A stretch of 64,000 nucleotides of DNA from Actinoallomurus sp963799975 (GTDB lineage: Bacteria; Actinomycetota; Actinomycetes; Streptosporangiales; Streptosporangiaceae): positions 186,001 to 250,000 of the forward strand of contig CAWCZF010000001.1 of NCBI GenBank assembly GCA_963799975.1, in the 5' to 3' direction. A program made the translations under genes and the position numbers. Below the pieces are notes generated by a model. That model did not search any database. It worked only from the letters and a program-made list of their open reading frames with translations, and had not been told where the DNA came from. Of the stretch, positions 8,206-17,286 are shown piece by piece; within the stretch, counting starts at the first letter, position 1; each line of letters begins with the position of its first letter.

Positions 8206-10122
8206 ATGTCCGTCGAGTCGCTGTTCCCCCGCCTGGAGCCGCTGCTCCCCGCGGTGCAAAAGCCGATTCAGTACGTCGGCGGTGAGCTGAACTCCTCGGT
8301 CAAGGACTGGGACGGCGCGCAGGTCCGGTGGGCGCTCATGTACCCCGACGCGTACGAGGTGGGGTTGCCCAACCAGGGTGTGCAGATCCTCTACGAGCTG
8401 CTCAACGAGCGCGACGGCGTGCTCGCCGAGCGCACCTACAGCGTCTGGCCCGACCTTGAGGCGCTGATGCGCGAGCACGACATCCCGCAGTTCACCGTGG
8501 ACGCGCATCGTCCGGTGGGTGCGTTCGACGTGTTCGGCATCAGTTTCTCCACCGAGCTCGGCTACACCAACATGCTGACCGCGCTCGACCTCGCCGGGAT
8601 ACCGCTGCACGCGCGGGACCGTACGGACGGGCATCCGATCGTGCTCGCCGGCGGGCACGCGGCGTTCAACCCCGAGCCGGTCGCGGACTTCCTCGACGCC
8701 GCCGTACTCGGCGACGGCGAGGAGATCGTGCTGGCGATCACCGAGGTGATCCGCGAGTGGAAGGCCGAGGGGCGGCCCGGCGGCCGGGACGAGTTGCTGA
8801 TGCGGCTGGCGCGCTCCGGCGGGGTCTACGTGCCGCGGTTCTACGACGTGAGCTACCTGCCCGACGGGCGGATCCGGCGGGTCGCGCCCAACCGGCCCGG
8901 CGTGCCGTGGCGGGTCGCCAAGCACACCGTCATGGACCTCGACAAGTGGCCGTACCCGAAGAAGCCGCTGGTCCCGCTCGCCGAGACCGTGCACGAGCGG
9001 TTCAGCGTGGAGATCTTCCGCGGCTGCACGCGCGGGTGCCGGTTCTGCCAGGCCGGCATGATCACCCGGCCCGTACGCGAGCGGTCGATCACCGCGATCG
9101 GCGACATGGTGGAGAGCGGGCTGCGGGCGTCCGGGTTCCAGGAGGTCGGGCTGCTCAGCCTGTCGAGCGCCGACCATTCCGAGATCGGCGACATCGCCAA
9201 GGGCCTGGCCGACCGCTACGAGGGGACCAACACGTCGCTGTCGCTGCCCTCGACGCGGGTGGACGCGTTCAACATCACGCTCGCCAACGAGTTCTCCCGT
9301 GGCGGGCGGCGCTCCGGGCTGACGTTCGCGCCGGAGGGCGGCTCCGAGCGCATGCGCCGGGTGATCAACAAGATGGTCTCCGAGGACGACCTGATCCGCA
9401 CCGTGACCACGGCGTACGAGAACGGCTGGCGGCAGGTCAAGCTCTACTTCATGTGCGGGCTGCCGACCGAGGAGGATGCCGACGTCCTCGCCATCGCCGA
9501 CATGGCCCGGCGGGTCATCAAGGCGGGCCGCGAGGCGACCGGCCGCCGCGACATCCGGTGCACGGTCTCGATCGGCGGGTTCGTGCCCAAGCCGCACACG
9601 CCGTTCCAGTGGGCGGCGCAGTGCGACCACGAGACCGTCGACCGGCGGCTGCGGGCGCTGAAGGACACGCTGCGCCGCGACAAGGAGTACGGCCGTGCGA
9701 TCGGCCTGCGCTACCACGACGGCGAGCCGTCGGTGATCGAGGGACTGCTGTCCCGCGGCGACCGGCGGGTCGGCAAGGTCATCCAGGCGGTGTGGGAGGA
9801 CGGCGGCCGGTTCGACGGCTGGAGCGAGTTCTTCTCCTTCTCGCGCTGGCGCGACGCCGCCGAGAAGGCCCTCGACGGCGTCGACCTCGACTGGTACACC
9901 GTGCGCGAGCGCGAGGAGGTCGAGGTCCTCCCGTGGGACCACCTCGACGCGGGCCTGGACCGCGAGTGGCTGTGGCAGGACTGGCAGGAGGCCGTCGACG
10001 GCTCCGAGGTCGAGGACTGCCGCTGGACCCCGTGCTATGACTGCGGCGTCTGCCCGACGATGGACACCGAGATCCAGATCGGCCCGACGGGCAAGCGTCT
10101 CCTGCCGCTGACGGTCATCTGA
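8206..10122 (+). CDS. Radical SAM protein, TIGR03960 family
   Basis: 638 residues. An N-terminal cobalamin-binding-like region is followed by a radical SAM domain with the cluster motif C274-x3-C278-x2-C281 in RGCTRGCRFCQAG, then a B12-radical SAM-like C-terminal part ending with more cysteines (CYDCGVC). The family is nearly always next to DUF2344 and the RNase E/G gene, and a role in tRNA/rRNA modification or RNase E/G-linked biology has been suggested but not proved. GGAGG at 8193-8197 supports the ATG. Here the partner DUF2344 gene is 2.6 kb away, separated by inserted genes. Confidence 0.9.
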   Translation: MSVESLFPRLEPLLPAVQKPIQYVGGELNSSVKDWDGAQVRWALMYPDAYEVGLPNQGVQILYELLNERDGVLAERTYSVWPDLEALMREHDIPQFTVDAHRPVGAFDVFGISFSTELGYTNMLTALDLAGIPLHARDRTDGHPIVLAGGHAAFNPEPVADFLDAAVLGDGEEIVLAITEVIREWKAEGRPGGRDELLMRLARSGGVYVPRFYDVSYLPDGRIRRVAPNRPGVPWRVAKHTVMDLDKWPYPKKPLVPLAETVHERFSVEIFRGCTRGCRFCQAGMITRPVRERSITAIGDMVESGLRASGFQEVGLLSLSSADHSEIGDIAKGLADRYEGTNTSLSLPSTRVDAFNITLANEFSRGGRRSGLTFAPEGGSERMRRVINKMVSEDDLIRTVTTAYENGWRQVKLYFMCGLPTEEDADVLAIADMARRVIKAGREATGRRDIRCTVSIGGFVPKPHTPFQWAAQCDHETVDRRLRALKDTLRRDKEYGRAIGLRYHDGEPSVIEGLLSRGDRRVGKVIQAVWEDGGRFDGWSEFFSFSRWRDAAEKALDGVDLDWYTVREREEVEVLPWDHLDAGLDREWLWQDWQEAVDGSEVEDCRWTPCYDCGVCPTMDTEIQIGPTGKRLLPLTVI

Positions 10123-10131
10123 CCGGGCGGC

Positions 10132-10152
10132 GCGGGGAGCGAGCCCCGCTTT
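10132..10152 (+). terminator. Hairpin after the radical SAM gene
   Basis: GCGGGG-AGCGAG-CCCCGC followed by TTT, 9 bases after the stop codon. The following ~290 bases up to 10,440 hold GC-rich short hairpins but no gene I can support. Confidence 0.5.
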
Positions 10153-10439
10153 CGACCGGGGCGGAGAAAACAGTGAAGCCCCGTGAGGGTCTCGCCAGAG
10201 GCTGGCCGAGAGGGCCTCACAGGGCCGGTCGCCGTCGGGCCGGGCGGCCTCGGAGCGGCGACGAGGTCTGGGGGATCCGGCAGGTCGCACGGCTTCGTGC
10301 GTGGGGGCTGCCGGATCGGTACGGCTCAGCTCACCGGCGTTGTCGCCGGGGCCGAGTGTTCGGCCCGTGTGCGCCGAACGGGTCGGCGCGCGGGCGGGGC
10401 TCCCCGGCCTTGCGGACGGGTCGCCGGATCAGGGAGCGG

Positions 10440-10655
10440 TCAGCTCGCGTACGGTGCCGCCCACGGTTCGACGTGGTCGGCGGTACGGCGCAGGAGGCCG
10501 GCCAACTGGATGCGGGCGGCGTTGCGTACGCCGGCGACGGCGTCCTGACGCCGCGTCCGGCGGTAGGGCACCAGAGGCGCCCCGGGGAGTGAGTCGTGCA
10601 GGCGCTGACGTGCCTGGCCGGTGGACTCGAACGAGATCAACTGCAGCGGTTCCAT
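10440..10655 (-). CDS. Small uncharacterised protein divergent from the LacI-type regulator
   Basis: 71 residues, not recognised. GC-rich third positions and a good ribosome site (GAGAGGGG, about 5 bases before the ATG at 10655) support it. The sequence is mixed, beginning MEPLQLISFES and with several Arg residues around RRTRRQDA; no membrane segment or cysteine. It is transcribed away from the LacI gene, and the operator-like repeats between them suggest this is one target of that regulator. Confidence 0.5.
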   Translation of the reverse strand: MEPLQLISFESTGQARQRLHDSLPGAPLVPYRRTRRQDAVAGVRNAARIQLAGLLRRTADHVEPWAAPYAS

Positions 10656-10670
10656 CTGCCCCTCTCAGGT

Positions 10671-10733
10671 CTCTTGATCGATTCAGAACCAAGCACGAGC
10701 GTACGCCGTGTTCGCTTCTGAATCAATTCAGAA
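10671..10733. promoter_or_regulatory. Two LacI-type operators between divergent genes
   Basis: A perfect repeat TTCTGAAT-CA-ATTCAGAA at 10716-10733 lies 15 bases before the LacI GTG. A second, imperfect copy on the other strand (GGTTCTGAATCGATCAAG, about 10673-10690) lies upstream of the 71-residue gene. Both carry the TGAATCRAT core expected for LacI-family dimers. Confidence 0.6.
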
Positions 10734-10747
10734 ATAGGGTTCCCGCT

Positions 10748-11812
10748 GTGGAACGCGTCACTCTCCAGACGATCGCCGACCGGGTCGGCGTGTCAAGAAC
10801 CACCGTTTCCAACGCCTTCTCCCGTCCTGACCAGCTCAAAGAGGGGCTGCGCCAAAGGATCATGGAGGTCGCCGAGGACCTTGGTTACCCCGGCCCGAAC
10901 CCCGCCGCGCGCACTCTCCGGCGCGGTCGCGCCGGGGTGATCGGCGTCGTCTTCACCGAGGCGCTGTCCTACGCGTTCGCCGACTCCTACGCCGTCGGCT
11001 TCCTGCGCGGGCTGGCACGCGTAGCGGAGCAGTCGGGGACCGGGCTGCACCTCATCGGCTGGCCCTCGCCCGGCGTCGCGGAGGAGGTGATCGGCGATGC
11101 CGTCGTGGACGGCTTCTGCCTGTTCTCGCCCGAGGGCCACCCGCTGGTGGAGACCGTCCTGCGCCGCCGCATGCCCGTCGTCACGGTGGATCACCCGTAC
11201 GTGCCGGGGGTGCCCTTCGTCGGCATCGAGGACCGGATCGCCGCGCGCGAGGTGGCCGCCCACCTGCTCGACCTCGGCCACCGGCGCATCGCGATCGTGG
11301 CCGCCCAGCCCATGGCGGTCCAGGTACGGCCGGCCGAGTCCAGGACCGGGTGGCTCGAGGTCGACCTGGCCGGCGAGCATCGGTTCGGCGCGGGCCGCGC
11401 GCGGCTCGCGGGCTACCACGACGCGTGTCTCGACGCGGGCGTGGCCTGGGGTGACGTGCCGATCCACCGGACCACGAACGACCGGGAGATCGCGCGCCGT
11501 GCCGCCGAGCACCTGCTCGACCTGCGGCCGAGGCCGACCGCCGTGATCGCGGCGACCGACGAGATCGCGTTCGGCGTCATGGACGTCGCGGCGCAGCGCG
11601 GCATCGACGTCCCGCGCGACCTGTCCGTCGTCGGGTTCGACGACGTGCCGGCCGCCGAGCCGGCCGGCCTGACGACCGTGCGCCAGCCGATCACGGAGAA
11701 GGGCACGACCGCGGGCCGGCTGCTGCTGGAGCCGTCGCGGCACGATCCGTCCCCGTGCGTGCTGATGGAGCACCACCTCGTCATCCGCCGCACGACCGCC
11801 CCGCCCGGATAG
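10748..11812 (+). CDS. LacI-family transcriptional regulator
   Basis: 354 residues. The N-terminal helix-turn-helix (VTLQTIADRVGVSRTTVSNAFS, read in two parts) begins at residue 4, followed by the hinge helix NPAARTLRRG and a periplasmic-binding-like effector domain ending with the typical DVPRDLSVVGFDDVPAAE and LTTVRQP stretches. Such proteins repress sugar or nucleoside genes; no transporter is adjacent, so the effector is unknown. The GTG at 10748 is chosen because the domain starts there; an open frame continues upstream over the operator but lacks similarity. Confidence 0.92.
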   Translation: MERVTLQTIADRVGVSRTTVSNAFSRPDQLKEGLRQRIMEVAEDLGYPGPNPAARTLRRGRAGVIGVVFTEALSYAFADSYAVGFLRGLARVAEQSGTGLHLIGWPSPGVAEEVIGDAVVDGFCLFSPEGHPLVETVLRRRMPVVTVDHPYVPGVPFVGIEDRIAAREVAAHLLDLGHRRIAIVAAQPMAVQVRPAESRTGWLEVDLAGEHRFGAGRARLAGYHDACLDAGVAWGDVPIHRTTNDREIARRAAEHLLDLRPRPTAVIAATDEIAFGVMDVAAQRGIDVPRDLSVVGFDDVPAAEPAGLTTVRQPITEKGTTAGRLLLEPSRHDPSPCVLMEHHLVIRRTTAPPG

Positions 11813-11845
11813 CGAACCCGCGGCCCCGCCGCGCGTCGTATCGGC

Positions 11846-12640
11846 GTGGACAACGAACCTCCCGGCTGGGTGGCGATCCCGGTGCTGATCGTCGTCGTGC
11901 CGATACGGCTCCTGTGGGAGGTCTGCTCGGCGGCCGTACGCGCCGTGGGCGCGTACGTGGTTCGGCCGATCGGATGGCTTCTCTGCCAGGCTCTGCTCCT
12001 CCCCCTCGCCTGGCTGCTCCGCGAGGCGGTGCTGCGTCCGCTCTGGTGGGTCCTGTGCTCCGTCGCGTCGCTGCTGCGGTGGGTGGGACGGAGCCTCCTG
12101 ATGCCGCTGGGGCTCCTGGTGTTCCGTTACCTGCTGCGGCCCGCCTGGACCGCGTTCGCCTGGCTGCTCACGGCGGTCCGCGCACCGCTCGCGTACGCCG
12201 CGCGGCTGGTCGGCCTCGCCCTGTACTACCTGCTGGTGTGGCCGGTACGCGCCCTGGCGCGGTTCGCGTTCCGTTATCTGCTGCGGCCCGCCTGGATCGC
12301 GTTCGTCTGGACGCTCATGGCGATCCGCGCGCCGATCGCGTACGCCGCGCGGTGGATCGGCCGGGGGCTCGTGGCGCTCTGGCCGCTTCTCGTGGCCGCC
12401 GGACGGCTGCTCGCGTACGTCTGGCGGCTGGCCGGCGTCGTGCTGTTCTATCTGCTGGTGTGGCCGGTACGGCAGGTGTGGCGGGTGCTGGTGCTGCCGG
12501 TGCTGCGCGCGGCGCGCCACGCGTGGCGCGCGACGGTGACGCCGGCGGCGCGATGGGTGCGCGTGCGGGTGTGGGAACCGGCACGTGTGGCGGCGCGTTC
12601 GGTTTCCCGTGCGCTCGGCCTGGATGCAAGGCGTCCGTGA
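11846..12640 (+). CDS. Repeat-built Trp/Arg-rich hydrophobic protein, function unknown
   Basis: 264 residues, not recognised. It alternates hydrophobic stretches with single arginines and has very few acidic residues in the core. Two near-identical blocks, FRYLLRPAW-x-AF...RAP-x-AYAAR, start near nucleotides 12122 and 12269 (49 residues apart), and the motif YLLVWPVR occurs twice, so it grew by internal duplication. The C-terminus is strongly basic. It may lie on or in the membrane as amphipathic helices. The GTG at 11846 is 33 bases after the LacI stop, possibly the same transcript. Confidence 0.65.
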   Translation: MDNEPPGWVAIPVLIVVVPIRLLWEVCSAAVRAVGAYVVRPIGWLLCQALLLPLAWLLREAVLRPLWWVLCSVASLLRWVGRSLLMPLGLLVFRYLLRPAWTAFAWLLTAVRAPLAYAARLVGLALYYLLVWPVRALARFAFRYLLRPAWIAFVWTLMAIRAPIAYAARWIGRGLVALWPLLVAAGRLLAYVWRLAGVVLFYLLVWPVRQVWRVLVLPVLRAARHAWRATVTPAARWVRVRVWEPARVAARSVSRALGLDARRP

Positions 12641-12706
12641 CCCCGTACTCTTAGAGAAGGACTTCATTACCTGGCACGAGTAGGAAGGATCGAAACACTG
12701 GCACCC

Positions 12707-13522
12707 ATGCCGGAGGGCCCGGCGCCGGCCCCCGTGACCCAGCGGCTTCGCGTTCGCTACGCCAAGCGCGGCCGGCTGCGGTTCACCAGCCACCGAGACA
12801 TCTCCCGGGCCGTGGAACGCGCCATTCGGCGCGCCGGGATCGAGGTGGCCTTCAGCGCCGGATTCTCACCCCACCCGAAGATCTCCTACGCGGGTGCGGC
12901 GGCGACTGGTGTTGCCAGTGAGGCGGAATACCTGGAGATCGGGCTTGCTGCCCCCTGTGATCCGGACCGGTTGCGGACCGGTCTTGACGACGCGCTTCCC
13001 GAGGGTCTGGACATCCTCGACGTCGTCGAGGCACGGACCGGAGCGCTGGCGGACGGGCTGGAGGCATCGCGCTGGATGATACGTCTCGACGGGGTCGCCC
13101 CCGAGACGGCCGGCGCGGCCGTGGCCGCCTTCATGGCGGCCGGCGAGATCGAGGTCGAACGCCTCACGAAAAAGGGACGCCGGCGCTTCGACGCCCGTGC
13201 CGCGGTCATCGCGTGCGAGCTCGACCGGCGTGCCACCGAGGACGCGGATGCGCAGTGTGCCATACTTCGGATGGTTGTTCGGCACACGACACCCGCCGTT
13301 CGACCTGACGACGTCCTCACCGGACTTCGACTTGTGGCCGACCTCGCACCGCCATCGCCTCCGTTGGTGACGCGGCTGGCGCAGGGGTCATTCGACGATT
13401 CCACCGGTGAGCTCACCGACCCGCTGGCCCCCGACCGGCAGACCGCACCGGCAGATCCTGCCGTCGAGACCGCGGACGCCGTGCGGAAGGCGGAGCCGGA
13501 CGCCGTCGGTGTCCAGCCTTAG
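12707..13522 (+). CDS. DUF2344 / TIGR03936 family protein (radical-SAM linked)
   Basis: 271 residues. The conserved start RLRVRYAKRGRLRFTSHRDI and the stretch FSAGFSPHPKISYA identify the family, which nearly always follows the TIGR03960 radical SAM gene or is fused to it. The C-terminal 45 residues are an acidic low-complexity tail. Its function is unproved; co-occurrence with RNase E/G suggests RNA modification or turnover. It precedes rne with a 164-base gap. Confidence 0.88.
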   Translation: MPEGPAPAPVTQRLRVRYAKRGRLRFTSHRDISRAVERAIRRAGIEVAFSAGFSPHPKISYAGAAATGVASEAEYLEIGLAAPCDPDRLRTGLDDALPEGLDILDVVEARTGALADGLEASRWMIRLDGVAPETAGAAVAAFMAAGEIEVERLTKKGRRRFDARAAVIACELDRRATEDADAQCAILRMVVRHTTPAVRPDDVLTGLRLVADLAPPSPPLVTRLAQGSFDDSTGELTDPLAPDRQTAPADPAVETADAVRKAEPDAVGVQP

Positions 13523-13686
13523 GCGATGTCCATGCCACGCATGGACTCTCGCCGGCGGCCGGGCACGCCCCTGATGACTTTGTCGGCACGACCCGTTGGG
13601 CCGCGCCGGCGACAACGAGAAAAGGATTGCCCCTGTGCGGCGCACCCTCGCGGGTCGCGCCCGGGGGCTGACGGGAGAACGCCCGC

Positions 13687-16311
13687 ATGCTTGACAACGA
13701 GATCGGTGACGCGACAGGCGGCACCGTTGACACCGGTAATGGAAACACCGGCGATACCGCGCCGGCGAGCCGCCCGCGACGGGCGAGCCGCCCGGCCGGT
13801 CCGCCTCCTGAACCCGTAGAGGACACCGCGCCGGCGGCCAAGCCCGCGCGCACGCGGTCCACGCGTGCATCGGCCAAGGCCGCCCCGGCGAGCGCCGAGC
13901 CCGCCGCGCCCGCCGCGGCAGATGGTGCGGTCGGCGCCGAGTCGAACGGCGCCGAGGCACCGCCCGCGAAGGCGACCCGCACGCGCCGTACGACTCGCAA
14001 GACCGAGCCGAAGGCCGAAGCCAAGACCGACGCGAAGCCCGAAGCCAAGATCGAGGCCGCGGCGGACGCGAAGGCCGACGCAGCCCTGGTGAAGGCCGAG
14101 GCCAAGCTGGAGCCGGCGAAGGCGGCGAAGGCGGCTGCCCCGGCGGCCAAGGCGAGTCAGGAGGCGCCCGAGGCGGGCTTCCAGCCGCCGATGGTCGTCT
14201 TCCAGCCGCCCGCGATCGTGGAGGCCGCGCCGAAGGCCAAGCCCAAGGCCGAGACCCAGCAAAAGCCCGCTGCCGAGGCCAAGCCGAGGACCGAGGCCAA
14301 GCAGAGCGCACCGGCCAAGGCCGAGGAGTCCGACGACCAGGGCGATGACGACGACGGCACCGACAAGAGCGGCCGCCGCCGTCGCCGCCGTGGCGGCCGT
14401 GGCCGCGGCAAGGTGCGCGACGAGCAGGACGGCGAGGACACCGGCAAGGACGGCGAGGAGTCCGACCAGGCCGACGACGAGGCCGGGGACGACACCGACG
14501 AGGGCGAGAGCGGTTCGACCCGCCGCCGTCGCCGTCGTCGCCGCCGCAGCGGAGGCGACGGTGACGACCAGTCCGGCGACGACCCGCCGAACACGGTCGT
14601 GCACGTACGCGAGCCCCGTGCCGCCGAGGACGAGGTGCAGGCGGTCAAGGGGTCCACGCGGCTGGAGGCCAAGAAGCAGCGCCGTCGCGAGGGCCGCGAG
14701 CAGGGCCGCCGCCGTCCGCCGATCGTCACCGAGTCCGAGTTCCTCGCCCGGCGTGAGTCGGTCGAGCGCGTGATGGTGATCCGCTCGGAGGGCGAGCGCA
14801 CCCAGATCGGCATCCTCGAGGACAACGTGCTGGTCGAGCACTACGTCGACCGGTCGAGCCATCAGTCCTACGTCGGCAACGTCTACCTCGGCAAGGTGCA
14901 GAACGTCCTGCCTTCGATGGAGGCGGCGTTCGTCGACGTCGGCAAGGGCCGCAACGCCGTCCTCTACGCGGGCGAAGTCAACTGGGACCTGGCCGGCCTG
15001 GAGGGCCAGCCGCGCCGCATCGAGTCGGCGCTCAAGTCCGGCCAGTCCGTCCTGGTGCAGGTCACCAAGGACCCGCTCGGGCACAAGGGCGCCCGGCTGA
15101 CCAGCCAGATCTCGCTGCCGGGCCGCTACCTCGTGTACGTCCCGGACGGCTCGATGACCGGCATCAGCCGCAAGCTGCCCGACAAGGAGCGCACCCGGCT
15201 CAAGCAGATCCTCAAGAAGGTCATGCCGGAGAACGCCGGGGTGATCGTACGTACCGCGGCCGAGGGCGCGGCCGAGGAGGAACTGGCCCGCGACGTGTCA
15301 CGGCTGTCCGCGCAGTGGGAGAACATCAAGCGGCAGTCCAAGACCGCGAACGCCCCCGCGATGCTCTACGGCGAGCCGGACCTGACCATCCGCGTCGTGC
15401 GCGACATCTTCAACGAGGACTTCAGCAAGCTCGTCGTGCAGGGCGAGGACTCCTGGGACATGGTCAAGGAGTACGTCGGCTACGTCGCGCCGCACCTGGC
15501 CGACCGGCTGGAGCTGTGGGCCGACGGCGACGACGTCTTCGGCGGCTACCGCGTCGACGAGCAGATCGCCAAGGCCATGGAGCGCAAGGTCTGGCTGCCC
15601 AGCGGCGGTTCGCTGGTGATCGACCGTACCGAGGCCATGACGGTCGTCGACGTCAACACCGGCAAGTTCACTGGACAGGGCGGCAACCTCGAGGAGACCG
15701 TCACCCGCAACAACCTCGAGGCCGCCGAGGAGATCGTGCACCAGCTCCGGCTGCGTGACATCGGCGGCATCATCGTCATCGACTTCATCGACATGGTCCT
15801 GGAGAGCAACCGCGAGCTCGTGCTCCGCCGGATGCTCGAATGCCTGTCGCGCGACCGCACCAAGCACCAGGTCGCCGAGGTGACCTCGCTCGGCCTCGTG
15901 CAGATGACGCGCAAGCGCGTCGGCGGCGGGCTGCTGGAGTCCTTCTCCGAGCCGTGCGAGTGCTGCAACGGCCGGGGCATCCACGTGACGCTCTCGCCGG
16001 TCGAGTCCAAGGCCGACAAGGCCGGGCCGAGCCGCCGCAGAAAGCGCAAGGGCGACATCGAGAAGGCCGTCGAGGACAAGGTGGCCAGGTCCGAGCGTGC
16101 CAAGTCCGCCAAGGACGACGCCGCGCCCGACGAGGCCCAGCAGGAGCCCTCCGCGGCGGCCGGCCACACTGACCACGCGGACCCTGCCGGCGACCACGCC
16201 GCCGACCACGCCGACCACGCCGACGCCTCCGACGGCGAGCCCACCGCGAACGGCCGCCGCAGGCGGTCTCGCCGCTCGCCGCGTGCCAAGTCCGAGGCCG
16301 CCGCCGACTGA
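13687..16311 (+). CDS. rne: Ribonuclease E/G family endoribonuclease
   Basis: 874 residues. The first ~335 are a disordered Ala/Glu/Lys/Pro and RRRR/acidic block region, typical of actinomycete RNase E. Then come the S1 domain (YVGNVYLGKVQNVLPSMEAAFVDVG in two parts), the RNase E/G catalytic core with metal-binding Asp655 (MTVVDVNTGK) and Asp699 (VIDFIDM), and the Zn-link cysteines in EPCECCNGRG. A basic tail ends the protein. It cleaves single-stranded A/U-rich sites in mRNA and processes rRNA. A hairpin follows the stop. Confidence 0.93.
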   Translation: MLDNEIGDATGGTVDTGNGNTGDTAPASRPRRASRPAGPPPEPVEDTAPAAKPARTRSTRASAKAAPASAEPAAPAAADGAVGAESNGAEAPPAKATRTRRTTRKTEPKAEAKTDAKPEAKIEAAADAKADAALVKAEAKLEPAKAAKAAAPAAKASQEAPEAGFQPPMVVFQPPAIVEAAPKAKPKAETQQKPAAEAKPRTEAKQSAPAKAEESDDQGDDDDGTDKSGRRRRRRGGRGRGKVRDEQDGEDTGKDGEESDQADDEAGDDTDEGESGSTRRRRRRRRRSGGDGDDQSGDDPPNTVVHVREPRAAEDEVQAVKGSTRLEAKKQRRREGREQGRRRPPIVTESEFLARRESVERVMVIRSEGERTQIGILEDNVLVEHYVDRSSHQSYVGNVYLGKVQNVLPSMEAAFVDVGKGRNAVLYAGEVNWDLAGLEGQPRRIESALKSGQSVLVQVTKDPLGHKGARLTSQISLPGRYLVYVPDGSMTGISRKLPDKERTRLKQILKKVMPENAGVIVRTAAEGAAEEELARDVSRLSAQWENIKRQSKTANAPAMLYGEPDLTIRVVRDIFNEDFSKLVVQGEDSWDMVKEYVGYVAPHLADRLELWADGDDVFGGYRVDEQIAKAMERKVWLPSGGSLVIDRTEAMTVVDVNTGKFTGQGGNLEETVTRNNLEAAEEIVHQLRLRDIGGIIVIDFIDMVLESNRELVLRRMLECLSRDRTKHQVAEVTSLGLVQMTRKRVGGGLLESFSEPCECCNGRGIHVTLSPVESKADKAGPSRRRKRKGDIEKAVEDKVARSERAKSAKDDAAPDEAQQEPSAAAGHTDHADPAGDHAADHADHADASDGEPTANGRRRRSRRSPRAKSEAAAD

Positions 16312-16320
16312 CGTGCCCGA

Positions 16321-16346
16321 GGGCCGCGGTCTCGCGACCGCGGCCC
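16321..16346 (+). terminator. Perfect hairpin after rne
   Basis: GGGCCGCGGTC-TCGC-GACCGCGGCCC, an 11-base perfect stem 9 bases after the stop, without a T-run. Confidence 0.6.
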
Positions 16347-16435
16347 GACGGTGGCCAGACAGTTGATCCGGTTGGGCCCGCCTGGGGTCTGACTGTGGTC
16401 CGCCTGAGGCCGCTTGGAGGCCGAAACGGTGCCGG

Positions 16436-16466
16436 TTCGCCCTAGGGCGGCAGGATCCGGTATCCT
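16436..16466 (+). promoter_or_regulatory. Possible promoter of the rplU-rpmA leader
   Basis: TATCCT at 16461-16466 resembles a -10 element, with a weak TTCGCC about 19 bases before it. The resulting leader of about 130 bases ahead of rplU could carry autoregulatory structure, but I could not fold it reliably. Confidence 0.3.
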
Positions 16467-16601
16467 GGGGCTCCCCGGCGCTCTTGCGTCGCTGTTAGCG
16501 CGCCTGTCGCCCCTGGTTACTTGGGATGCAGGCAGCAGCTTCCGAAGATGAGCTTCTGTTCGGTAAGTCGTGCCCGAGGCACGCAAAGGAAAGGTTCCGC
16601 G

Positions 16602-16922
16602 GTGTACGCGATCGTCCGTTGCGGCGGCAGGCAGGAGAAGGTGGCCGTCGACGACGTGCTCGCCGTCGACAAGGTGGCCGGTGAGATCGGCTCGACGGTG
16701 ATGCTGCCGGCAGTCCTCGTCGTCGACGGCGACAACGTCGTCAGCGCGCCCGCCGATGTGGCCAAGTACGAGGTCACCGCCGAGATCCTCGGCGCCGTCA
16801 AGGGTCCCAAGATCAACATCATGCACTACCGGAACAAGACCGGGTACAAGCGGCGGATGGGTCACCGCCAGCCGTACACCCAGGTCAAGGTGACCGGTAT
16901 CAACGGCGAGAAGAAGAAGTAG
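16602..16922 (+). CDS. rplU: 50S ribosomal protein L21
   Basis: Binds 23S rRNA in the large subunit. 106 residues, starting MYAIVRCGGRQEKV and containing the signature INIMHYRNKTGYKRRMGHRQ. The GTG at 16602 follows AAAGGAAAGG. It is 14 bases upstream of rpmA, the usual L21-L27 pair. Confidence 0.97.
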   Translation: MYAIVRCGGRQEKVAVDDVLAVDKVAGEIGSTVMLPAVLVVDGDNVVSAPADVAKYEVTAEILGAVKGPKINIMHYRNKTGYKRRMGHRQPYTQVKVTGINGEKKK

Positions 16923-16936
16923 GAGGGGGCGGAAAC

Positions 16937-17194
16937 ATGGCACACAAGAAGGGCGCCTCATCCAGCCGCAACGGCCGCGACTCCAACGCTCAGCGGCTCG
17001 GCGTCAAACGCTTCGGCGGCCAGGTCGTCAACGCCGGTGAGATCATCGTCCGTCAGCGCGGCACGCACTTCCACCCGGGTCCGGGCGTGGGACGCGGCGG
17101 CGACGACACGCTGTTCGCGCTCGTCACGGGCGCGGTCGAGTTCGGACGTTACCGCGGCCGCCGCGCCGTGAGCATCGTCCCTCCGGCGGAGTAG
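16937..17194 (+). CDS. rpmA: 50S ribosomal protein L27
   Basis: 85 residues beginning MAHKKGASSSRNGRDSNAQR; the free N-terminus reaches the peptidyl-transferase centre. There is no Firmicute-type cleavable N-terminal extension. AGGAGGGGG lies ahead of the ATG. A strong terminator follows, so obgE is transcribed separately. Confidence 0.98.
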   Translation: MAHKKGASSSRNGRDSNAQRLGVKRFGGQVVNAGEIIVRQRGTHFHPGPGVGRGGDDTLFALVTGAVEFGRYRGRRAVSIVPPAE

Positions 17195-17224
17195 GTCCGC
17201 CGCAGCGACGAGCAAGACCTGAGG

Positions 17225-17263
17225 ACGAGGGCGGACCGTTCATTCGGTCCGCCCTCGTTTTTT
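17225..17263 (+). terminator. Classical intrinsic terminator after rpmA
   Basis: Perfect 14-base stem ACGAGGGCGGACCG against CGGTCCGCCCTCGT, 6-base loop, then six T. One of the clearest terminators in the window. Confidence 0.93.
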
Positions 17264-17286
17264 GTTCGATCATGAAGGAGTTGAGC

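Noticed and set aside
10301..10747. N-terminal extension of the LacI regulator
   Set aside because: It would run through the operators; the helix-turn-helix begins right after the GTG at 10748.
13388..15084. Long antisense frames across rne
   Set aside because: They mirror the Ala/Glu/Lys repeats of the real RNase E N-terminus and have no start signals or domains.
16467..16601. Ribosomal-protein leader regulating rplU
   Set aside because: The leader is long enough, but I could not recognise a known consensus structure by eye.
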